From CAYUQT01 sp964596165 (GTDB taxonomy: Bacteria > Planctomycetota > Phycisphaerae > UBA1845 > JAFGLZ01), in the NCBI GenBank assembly GCA_964596165.1, contig CAZQTW010000106.1:1-14710 (forward strand): a DNA stretch of 14,710 bases, in the 5' to 3' direction. Shown one piece after another: positions 7,531 through 13,539 of the stretch. Numbering within the stretch: position 1 is the stretch's first letter; every line of letters starts with the position of its first letter. The notes beneath the pieces are model-generated. The model was given only the letters and a program-made list of their open reading frames with translations, did not search any database and was not told the origin of the DNA. The position numbers and the translations under genes were made by a program.

Positions 7531-8724
7531 TCATGAAGTCTTGTTCAGGCCTAGTTCGTCTCGGACCTCGCGGAAGGCGGCAATCGCCCGGTCGAGCTGG
7601 TCGCGCGTGTGCGTCGCACCGATCTGGCAACGGAGTCGGGCGTGACCCTTGGGCACGACGGGATAGCCGAAGCCGCTGACGAACACGCCACGTTGGAGCA
7701 AGGCCTTCTGGGCCCGGATCGCCGTCGCCGTCTCACCGACGATCACGGGGACAATGGGCGTGATCCCGTCGACGACCGTGAGCCCCAACCGCCCGATGTT
7801 GGCCCGGAAATACGCCGTGTTCTCTCGCAGTTGCCTGATGCGATCCGGTTCGGCCATTAGGATGTCGATCGCCGCTGCCGCCCCGCAACAGACGGCCGGC
7901 GGCAACGCGTTGCTGAACAGGTGAGGCCGGGACCTTTGGATGAGATAGTCGCAGACCACACGGCTCCCCGCGACGTATCCGCCGCACGCCCCGCCCAGCG
8001 TCTTGCCCAACGTACTCGTCTGGATCACACCCTCGCCCAGGATGCCGAAATGTTCCGCCGTGCCCCGACCATGATCGCCAAGGACACCGGTCGCGTGAGA
8101 CTCGTCCACGATGAGTGCCGCCCCGTAACGATCGGCAAGCTCCTTGAGACGGGGAAGCTGGGCGATGTCACCTTCCATGCTGAAGATGCCGTCCGTAATG
8201 ATGAGCTTGATCCGAGCCTTGGCGCCGGCCAGCATGTCGGCGAGCGTGTCGAGGTCTTGGTGCGGATAGATGAACCGCTGAGCCTTGCTCAGGCGGATGG
8301 CATCGATGATGGATGCATGGTTGAGTTCGTCGGAGAAGATGGCATCCTCGGCGGTGCCGGCAAGCGTCGGGATCAGCCCGACGTTCGCATCCCAGCAACT
8401 GATGTAGGTCAGTGCCGCCTCGCAACCCAGGAAAGCGGCGATCTTGGCCTCGAGCCGGCGATGGCAGGTCATCGTGCCGCAGATGAAGCGGACGCTGGCG
8501 GTGCCCATTCCAAAGCGATCCAGCCCCTCTTTGGCGGCGGCCACGACGCGAGGATCGTCCGCCAGACCCAAGTAGTTGTTGCTGCTCAGCATGATCGTCG
8601 GCCGACCATCCATCGTGACCGAGGGAGACTGCGGCGATTGCAGTTCATTGGCTTGCTTGTATTGCCCGGACCGGCGAAGCTGATCCAGTTCGGACGACAG
8701 GACGGCTTCCAGCGCTGCGGACAT
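7531..8724 (-). CDS. kbl: 2-amino-3-ketobutyrate CoA ligase (glycine C-acetyltransferase)
   Basis: PLP enzyme that cleaves 2-amino-3-ketobutyrate with CoA to glycine and acetyl-CoA, the second step of threonine breakdown. 397 residues against 398 in E. coli, collinear throughout. Diagnostic segments: NNYLGLA (49-55); SVRFICGT (77-84), specific to Kbl among alpha-oxoamine synthases; DELNHASIIDAIRL (132-145); DGIFSMEGDIA; VDESHATG (206-213); and TLGKTLGGACGG with the PLP lysine K241. A strong AAGGAG lies six bases before the ATG. It is the last gene of the tdh operon, 88 bases after the small membrane protein gene. BioF, HemA and serine palmitoyltransferase are related, but the SVRFICGT stretch and the tdh neighbour settle it. 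Confidence 0.96.
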   Translation of the reverse strand: MSAALEAVLSSELDQLRRSGQYKQANELQSPQSPSVTMDGRPTIMLSSNNYLGLADDPRVVAAAKEGLDRFGMGTASVRFICGTMTCHRRLEAKIAAFLGCEAALTYISCWDANVGLIPTLAGTAEDAIFSDELNHASIIDAIRLSKAQRFIYPHQDLDTLADMLAGAKARIKLIITDGIFSMEGDIAQLPRLKELADRYGAALIVDESHATGVLGDHGRGTAEHFGILGEGVIQTSTLGKTLGGACGGYVAGSRVVCDYLIQRSRPHLFSNALPPAVCCGAAAAIDILMAEPDRIRQLRENTAYFRANIGRLGLTVVDGITPIVPVIVGETATAIRAQKALLQRGVFVSGFGYPVVPKGHARLRCQIGATHTRDQLDRAIAAFREVRDELGLNKTS

Positions 8725-8812
8725 GCAGTTCTCCTTGCGACGTCACCGACGATTGCGACGGTCCGTTGCGGCCGGCGGAAGGCAGGCCTCGAAACGGAGT
8801 GAAGGCGAGTGC

Positions 8813-9118
8813 CTACTTCCGCCGGTAGGCCGGCAGCTTGGCCTGCTTCTTCCAAGCCGGAATACTCTGATAGTAGCGGACCACCAACCATCCCATGCAG
8901 ACGGGCACCATGGCGGTCGATAGCGCGCCCAACAACGTCAACATGTTGCTCATGCTGTAGTGTGCGGCCGCACCGGACGGGTCGGCCGGTTGTCCCGGCG
9001 GGTTCCCTCTTGTTCCGACGTAATGGGCGCCGATGAAGAGCCCGACGGCTGCCGCGGCGAATCCCAACAGGGTTGCCACGATTTTCCAGATCGGCCATCG
9101 TTGATCGCGTTTGGCCAT
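8813..9118 (-). CDS. Small two-helix membrane protein between tdh and kbl
   Basis: 101 residues: a basic N-terminus (MAKRDQRW), TM1 at about 11-31 (alanine/glycine/leucine-rich), a Pro/Gly-rich loop (32-57), TM2 at about 59-80, and a basic tail ending PAYRRK. By the positive-inside rule both ends are cytoplasmic. AGGGG lies five bases before the ATG; the longer open frame upstream overlaps tdh and has arginine-rich nonsense sequence, so I reject it. It starts 19 bases after the tdh stop and was almost certainly co-transcribed with it. I recognise no family. It could be a threonine or glycine transport partner, or a membrane anchor, but nothing in the sequence shows either. Confidence 0.75.
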   Translation of the reverse strand: MAKRDQRWPIWKIVATLLGFAAAAVGLFIGAHYVGTRGNPPGQPADPSGAAAHYSMSNMLTLLGALSTAMVPVCMGWLVVRYYQSIPAWKKQAKLPAYRRK

Positions 9119-9137
9119 GAATCCCCTCGATGACGCC

Positions 9138-10292
9138 TCAGGGATGCCTGACGATGCCGGTGATGTTGGCGTCCACCTCCTCCGACGTGGAAGGCGACGC
9201 CACCGACGTCGTGGGCACCTCCGACGGGCGGAGCACGATCTTACACGCCTGGCCGCCCGAGAGCAATTCCATTGCCTCGTCGATACGCTCGTACGGGAGT
9301 TCACGCGTGATCAGCGGTCGGAGATCGACGACCCCTCGCTCGAGAAGCCACCGCGTCTTATACCAGGTGTCGAAGATTCGCCGCCCGTTGAGTGCAAGAA
9401 CCGTCAGGTTCTTGAAAATCATGTTCTCGGCGACGTCGATTTCCACGGGCCGGCCGGGAAGGCCGAACAGTGTGACGCGGCCGCCGTTGCGCACCGCTCG
9501 GAAGGCCGAGGTGATGGCCTGGGCGGCGCCGCTCATCTCCAGCACAATATCCACCCCGTAGCCCTCGTTTGCCTGGAGCAGCCAGTTGGTAACGCCGTTC
9601 TTTCCCGGACCGTCGTGCTTCCCGTCATGCGTCGGATTGTAGATTTCGTCCGCGCCCATCTTCTTCGCGAGTTCCAATCGAAAATCGACAACGTCCGTGG
9701 CGAATACGGCCGCGGCGCCGCTGGCCTTGGCGATCCCGACGGCGAAACACCCGATCGGACCGCAGCCGAACACGCCCACCGTCTGTCCGGCCAGATCGTG
9801 CGCCAGCGTGGCGTAGACGGCATTGCCGAATGGTTCCTGAAGAGTCGCAACCTCCGGTGTCAACTTGGTCGGATCGTTCTTCCAGATCACGCTCTCCGGC
9901 AGGCAGACGAATTCGGCGAAGGCCCCGTCCCGATCCACACCGATGACCTTGGTCTTCGGGCACATGTGGGCCTGACCCGTTCGACACTGGAAGCACATGC
10001 CGCAGGTGATATGGCTCTCCGCCGAGACGAAGTCGCCGACCCGGACATGTTCCACCGCACGGCCCGTCTCCACCACCGTGCCCGCGAACTCATGCCCGAC
10101 GGTGATGGGTGGATGGACCCGCTGTTGACTCCAGTCATTCCATCGCCAGATGTGCAGATCAGTGCCGCAGATGCTGGCGGCCGTGACCTGTATCAAGACA
10201 TCATGAGGTCCGACCGTGGGCACCGGTACGTCCTCAATGACCAAGCCTTTCCCGGCCGCAGGTTTCCGGATCGCCTTCATCGTCTCGGGCAT
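9138..10292 (-). CDS. tdh: L-threonine 3-dehydrogenase, zinc-dependent
   Basis: Medium-chain dehydrogenase that oxidises L-threonine to 2-amino-3-ketobutyrate with NAD+. 384 residues. Seen: catalytic zinc motif SICGTDLHIW and GHEFAGTV; HITCG and a structural zinc cluster C-x2-C-x2-C-x7-C (GMCFQCRTGQ...MC); EPFGNAVYATL, the threonine dehydrogenase signature; Rossmann GCGPIG; VLEMSGA; and FDTWYKT, matching E. coli FETWYKM. It runs about 25 residues past the point where E. coli Tdh ends, in a Ser/Thr/Val-rich tail. ATG at 10292 is chosen because AAGGAG is eight bases upstream; a longer frame from 10355 would cross the promoter. First gene of tdh-membrane protein-kbl. Confidence 0.95.
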   Translation of the reverse strand: MPETMKAIRKPAAGKGLVIEDVPVPTVGPHDVLIQVTAASICGTDLHIWRWNDWSQQRVHPPITVGHEFAGTVVETGRAVEHVRVGDFVSAESHITCGMCFQCRTGQAHMCPKTKVIGVDRDGAFAEFVCLPESVIWKNDPTKLTPEVATLQEPFGNAVYATLAHDLAGQTVGVFGCGPIGCFAVGIAKASGAAAVFATDVVDFRLELAKKMGADEIYNPTHDGKHDGPGKNGVTNWLLQANEGYGVDIVLEMSGAAQAITSAFRAVRNGGRVTLFGLPGRPVEIDVAENMIFKNLTVLALNGRRIFDTWYKTRWLLERGVVDLRPLITRELPYERIDEAMELLSGGQACKIVLRPSEVPTTSVASPSTSEEVDANITGIVRHP

Positions 10293-10307
10293 GGGACCCT
10301 CTCCTTG

Positions 10308-10395
10308 ATAGTGAACGTTTCGTTTGATATAGTAAACACTATCGGACGGAAACACAAGTAGTCGGTGTTCAAAATAACAAACTTCTGTTCATCAT
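10308..10395. promoter_or_regulatory. Mirrored four-site operator array between tdh and the XRE regulator
   Basis: Four copies of GTTYAnnAT. Two read on the minus strand: GTTCACTAT (10308-10316) and GTTTACTAT (10329-10337), 21 bases apart. Two read on the plus strand: GTTCAAAAT (10367-10375) and GTTCATCAT (10387-10395), 20 bases apart. The array is symmetric about 10352. The outermost copies abut the tdh Shine-Dalgarno and the regulator start codon; another covers the tdh -10. An imperfect palindrome GTTT-N8-AAAC (10322-10337) is included. Binding by the neighbouring XRE-cupin protein is an inference. Confidence 0.55.
10329..10357 (-). promoter_or_regulatory. Candidate promoter of the tdh operon
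   Basis: On the minus strand TTGTGT (10352-10357), a 17-base spacer and TACTAT (10329-10334) lie 37 bases before the tdh start. The -10 element is inside one copy of the repeated GTTYAnnAT motif, which suits repression by the divergent regulator. Confidence 0.45.
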
Positions 10396-10968
10396 ATGAG
10401 ACGATCGCTACATCTCGGCATCGGGACTCGAGTCCGCGAGCATCGCAAGAAGGCCGGGCTGTCGCTGGACGCACTGGCGCGGGCCAGCGGCGTCAGCAAG
10501 GCGATGCTTAGCCAGATCGAGCAGAACAAGGCGAATCCCACCGTCGTCGTCCTCTGCAAGATCGCCGAGGGACTCCGCATCGACCCCGGCCAATTGATGA
10601 ATCTGGCTCGACCCCAACGACGCTTTGAGGTCATCCGAGTCGACGACCCCAGACAGCTCTTCCAGGCCAACAAAAAGGTGATGCTGCGAACCCTCAGCCC
10701 CCTGTCCATGGAAAAAGACCTCGAATTCTACGAGGTGATCCTCTCGGCCGGAGGAAAACTGGACTCCGCTCCTCACTTTCGCCATACCGAAGAGTACGTG
10801 TCGGTCTCGCGGGGCCACGTGGTGCTGTCTTCCGGTGACGAACAGGTCGTATTGCGGAGAGGCGACTCCGCACACTACTCCGCCGACGTTGGACACTGCA
10901 TCGCCAATCCCGGTCGAAGCAACGCTCAGGTCTTTCTGGTCGTTAAGTACCGGACGGAGGCCGGTTGA
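10396..10968 (+). CDS. XRE-family transcriptional regulator with C-terminal cupin sensor
   Basis: 190 residues. Residues 8-65 are an XRE/Cro helix-turn-helix (VREHRKKAGLSLDALA, SGVSKAMLSQIEQNKANPT, recognition helix about 32-43). Residues 105-187 are a cupin_2 barrel: motif 1 PHFRHTEEY...G (H127, H130, E133, G140) and motif 2 G156-D-S-A-H160...H167-x3-N171, able to bind a metal or small ligand. In this class (PuuR/SinR-like with cupin) the ligand tunes DNA binding. It is divergent from tdh, and four shared motifs fill the gap, so it very likely controls tdh-kbl and itself; threonine, glycine or a derivative is the obvious ligand candidate. There is no Shine-Dalgarno before the ATG, so the message may be leaderless or weakly translated. 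Confidence 0.93.
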   Translation: MRRSLHLGIGTRVREHRKKAGLSLDALARASGVSKAMLSQIEQNKANPTVVVLCKIAEGLRIDPGQLMNLARPQRRFEVIRVDDPRQLFQANKKVMLRTLSPLSMEKDLEFYEVILSAGGKLDSAPHFRHTEEYVSVSRGHVVLSSGDEQVVLRRGDSAHYSADVGHCIANPGRSNAQVFLVVKYRTEAG

Positions 10969-11045
10969 CAACGCGCGTCCGCGCGGACAGTGCCGAGGGG
11001 TCCGGGGGGTTCACCGTCCACCCCGAACCGTCGCGCGCCGATTCG

Positions 11046-11077
11046 GGCCCGCCGACCGCGTCATGTCAGGGCGGGCC
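11046..11077 (+). repeat. Perfect inverted repeat after the regulator gene
   Basis: GGCCCGCC (11046-11053) and GGCGGGCC (11070-11077) form an 8-base-pair stem with a 16-base loop, 78 bases after the regulator stop. It could end that transcript, but no run of T follows, so it is not a standard intrinsic terminator. Confidence 0.45.
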
Positions 11078-11099
11078 GATCGGGGGAAGACCGCCCACG

Positions 11100-11127
11100 T
11101 TGACTTCCCGTCCGAGGCTGGTAGCAT
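11100..11127 (+). promoter_or_regulatory. Sigma70-type promoter for the small lipoprotein
   Basis: TTGACT (11100-11105), a 16-base spacer and TAGCAT (11122-11127). It resembles the promoter at 2294. The leader would be about 65 bases and includes an 8-base-pair hairpin with one bulge (11139-11147 with 11161-11168). Confidence 0.4.
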
Positions 11128-11198
11128 CTGAATATGCGGCGAAACGGGCGTGTCTGTGCTCCGTTCGCTAGGACCGATAATTCCGGGGTTGTAGAACC

Positions 11199-11438
11199 AT
11201 GTCCTGGAATAAGATGCGAATCGTTCTGTCAACAGGCGCCTGTATCGTGTGGCTTTCGACACTCGGGTGCGCGGACCATCGCGCGGGAACGTCGCACAAG
11301 GATCAAGCACACGCCAGCGCCCTGACGGGAAACGCCGAGCAGACCTCCGCTCGCGAGGAGCAGCCCGGTTCGGACAGATCGCACTCCGTCGGCTACGGCA
11401 AGAAACGTTCCAACTACGACCATCATCACGACGAATAG
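11199..11438 (+). CDS. Small lipoprotein with histidine-rich tail
   Basis: 79 residues. The N-terminus is a signal peptide (KMRIVL then a hydrophobic stretch) ending in STLGC, acceptable as a lipobox, with the acylated Cys at residue 24. The mature part is about 55 residues, highly polar (His, Lys, Glu, Ser), probably disordered, and ends NYDHHHDE, which could bind metal. Start is uncertain: ATG 11199 has only a weak upstream GGGG, while ATG 11214 has GGAA six bases upstream; both keep the signal peptide. A promoter lies at 11100 and the porin gene follows after 231 bases on the same strand. I know no family. Small, low-complexity gene, so moderate confidence. Confidence 0.6.
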   Translation: MSWNKMRIVLSTGACIVWLSTLGCADHRAGTSHKDQAHASALTGNAEQTSAREEQPGSDRSHSVGYGKKRSNYDHHHDE

Positions 11439-11463
11439 GCCTGCCGGAACTGCAGGTGCTCCC

Positions 11464-11492
11464 TTGACCGCATCCTCACCCCCACGTAAGTT
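11464..11492 (+). promoter_or_regulatory. Possible promoter for the porin gene
   Basis: TTGACC (11464-11469), 17-base spacer and TAAGTT (11487-11492). The -35 is good, the -10 is poor. The leader would be about 170 bases, long for a porin. I see no clear PhoB box in the region. Confidence 0.25.
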
Positions 11493-11669
11493 CTTCAACA
11501 ACAGATAGACTCGGCCTGGAACGCGGTTCGGAGTCCGGGTCTGCGGCGTGCGCAGTCACCTCGTTAATGGGGGCACCGTCGCCGAGCGTTCGCATCCTGA
11601 ATGCCCACACAGAGCGTGATACCCAAGCGCATACGCCGGTCACAGCGCCGCGCAGGCTACGGAGAGCCA

Positions 11670-13145
11670 ATGATGCCTCATCGCTCGATCGCGATGGTAC
11701 TCGTCGGAATGGCCCTCTGCATTCGTCCCCTTGAGGGGGGGGCTGATCCCTCCTCCTTCGATGATCCCGCGGCCGAGTCGAAGGAACAGCAAATCGAGAG
11801 GCTCGAGAAGCTCGTCGACGAACAACGCGCGAGGATCGATTCACTCCAATCGCAAGTCGAGTCCAAACGTGCCCGCTCCGTGGAGACCGCGCGGATTGAC
11901 CCGATCAAACGCCTGGTCAATGAACTCATGACCGATGCCGGTTTCCGCGAAGGACTTTACCCCGACATCGCACAGGTGGGTTATGAGGACGGGTTCTACA
12001 TCAAGAGTTCCGACGAGAGCTTCGACCTGGTGATCACCGGCATGATGCAAGCCCGATGGACCGGGATCAGTCGGCAGAGCGACAACCGACGCCTGCAAGG
12101 CCGCAACAAGCAGGACGACGTCAACGGCTTCAAGATCCAGTATCTCGAGTTGAACTTCGACGGCCACATCCACGACCCCAAGTTGACCTATCACATCAGC
12201 GTCATCGGTGACACGGACCAGAGTCACACCTGGGAGACGTACTACGCGCAGATCCTGTACGAATTCGCCCCGGAGTTCGTCCTGAACGCCGGCATCCTTG
12301 ACCTTCCTCAGGGATTCAACAACCTCGTTGCCGACAACAAACTGCTGTTTGTCGATCGGGCCTTGGCGGAAGAGGTCCTCAACGTCGGCTATGCACCCGG
12401 CGTGGCCATCAGTGGTCTGCTCTTTGGGAAACTGGAGTACGCGGCCGGCGTCTTCAACGGCATCGGCAACAATACGGACAGTCCGAGCCGCGAGGAACTC
12501 GACACCAACTTCGCCTATGCGGCTTCGTTGATCTACCACATCCTAGGAGACGGTGTGGGCGACGACGAGACCGACCTCGAATACAGCAAGGACCCCACCT
12601 GGGATATCGGGACCAGTTTCGCTTATAACGACGACAACGGCGATCTGAACGGATCGAGCTTCTACGTTATTCCTGAACGGATTCGCAGTGGCCTCGGCAT
12701 CGGCGGATATGGCGAGGCCGACCTGACCGGGTCAGACCTGCTGCAATTCGGCGCCCACACGGCCTTTCGATGGCGGGGCCTCAGCGTGACGGCCGAGTGG
12801 TATCTCCGCACGATCAAGAGCGACAGTCGATACGGCTACTGGGAACTCCTCACAGGGCGGTCGGGCTCGATGCACTACCAGGGAGGCTACGTCGAAGCCG
12901 GTTACTTCATCGTGCCCAAGAAGGTTGAGCTGGCGGCACGCCTCGGCGGCATCTGGGACTCGAACGGCGACAACACCTGGGAGTACACGTTCGGAGCGAA
13001 CTACTACCCCTATGGAAGTCACAACGTCAAGCTTCAGGCCGATGTGACGCGAATTGAGGAGGCCCCCCTGAGCAGCACGAACGGCGGCTGGCTCCAGAAC
13101 GACGAGATCACCATGATCCGGCTGGCGCTCCAGGCGGCGTTCTGA
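11670..13145 (+). CDS. OprO/OprP-type outer-membrane porin
   Basis: 491 residues. A signal peptide (MMPHRSIAMVLVGMALC..., probable cleavage near residue 25) is followed by a coiled-coil segment (about 36-66, EQQIERLEKLVDEQ), as in OprP-family porins, and then a beta-barrel from about residue 110 to the end. Barrel signs: alternating aromatic strands, DGFYIKSSD, IQYLELNFDGHI, AGILDLPQGFNN, AAGVFNGIGNN, EWYLRTIKS, YVEAGYFIVPKK, and a last strand ending in phenylalanine (LALQAAF), the outer-membrane assembly signal. ATG at 11670 has GGAG five bases before it; a GTG/ATG-type extension to 11601 adds a basic stretch unlike a signal peptide. Substrate (phosphate, pyrophosphate or other anion) is not decided by sequence. 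No Pho genes are nearby. Confidence 0.88.
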   Translation: MMPHRSIAMVLVGMALCIRPLEGGADPSSFDDPAAESKEQQIERLEKLVDEQRARIDSLQSQVESKRARSVETARIDPIKRLVNELMTDAGFREGLYPDIAQVGYEDGFYIKSSDESFDLVITGMMQARWTGISRQSDNRRLQGRNKQDDVNGFKIQYLELNFDGHIHDPKLTYHISVIGDTDQSHTWETYYAQILYEFAPEFVLNAGILDLPQGFNNLVADNKLLFVDRALAEEVLNVGYAPGVAISGLLFGKLEYAAGVFNGIGNNTDSPSREELDTNFAYAASLIYHILGDGVGDDETDLEYSKDPTWDIGTSFAYNDDNGDLNGSSFYVIPERIRSGLGIGGYGEADLTGSDLLQFGAHTAFRWRGLSVTAEWYLRTIKSDSRYGYWELLTGRSGSMHYQGGYVEAGYFIVPKKVELAARLGGIWDSNGDNTWEYTFGANYYPYGSHNVKLQADVTRIEEAPLSSTNGGWLQNDEITMIRLALQAAF

Positions 13146-13539
13146 GCCTCATGGCCTCACGGCGGACAGACGACGCTCCGAGGTGATCCGCAGACCGCTC
13201 CTCAGCACGAAGCCCGCCGTAGACCGGCGCATGAGCAGGTCTCCGTATGTCGCGGCGTGAGGCGGGCCCCCGCTCGTCGGCTGGTCCTCCAGCTCTCCTG
13301 ACCCGCTGCTCACCTGCTCGTTGACGCCTGCCTTGGCGGGCGTCAACGGAGAGGGGGGGATTAACGCCCCGCACCCTCACCGGGACCTTACCAGAGGGGG
13401 CTCGTTCGCTCAAGTGGTTGATTTCAGGCCGTTTGACAAAGGTGATATGACCCATCGCGAATCTTAGCGTCCCGACGCGTCCCTTCCTTTTTGGGGGACA
13501 TTTGGGGAACGAAGACGCGAGGCTGATACACGTTGACCT
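13146..13539. other. 394-base gene-free stretch
   Basis: No convincing coding frame. It contains the strong hairpin at 13320-13347, a smaller one (GCTGG, loop TCCT, CCAGC at 13280-13293), and from about 13347 to 13402 a purine/pyrimidine-blocked segment (runs of G, then CACCCTCACC, then CAGAGGGGG) resembling dispersed intergenic repeats of GC-rich genomes. It separates the convergent porin and the right-edge gene, so transcription from both sides should end here. Confidence 0.6.
13320..13347 (+). terminator. Strong hairpin, possible bidirectional terminator
   Basis: A 12-base-pair stem with one T-G wobble: GTTGACGCCTGC pairs with GCGGGCGTCAAC, loop CTTG. It lies 175 bases past the porin stop and 193 bases past the stop of the convergent gene on the other strand. 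No T run follows on either strand, so it may instead be part of a REP-like repeat. Confidence 0.4.

Noticed and set aside
7519..7550. GCCTGACA paired with TGTTCAGGC at the convergent end of the hydrolase and kbl as a terminator.
   Set aside because: The stem has a bulge and a 15-base loop, overlaps the kbl stop codon, and no T run follows on either strand.
9111..10361. Plus-strand open frame opposite tdh.
   Set aside because: Antisense shadow of tdh, which matches its family over the full length.
13108..13455. Minus-strand open frames in the gap after the porin.
   Set aside because: No ribosome site, no recognisable domain, and the frame overlaps the porin 3' end and the strong hairpin.
13478..13520. 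GTCCC/GGGAC around a TTTTT run as a terminator.
   Set aside because: The T run lies in the loop, not after the stem, and the stem is only five base pairs.
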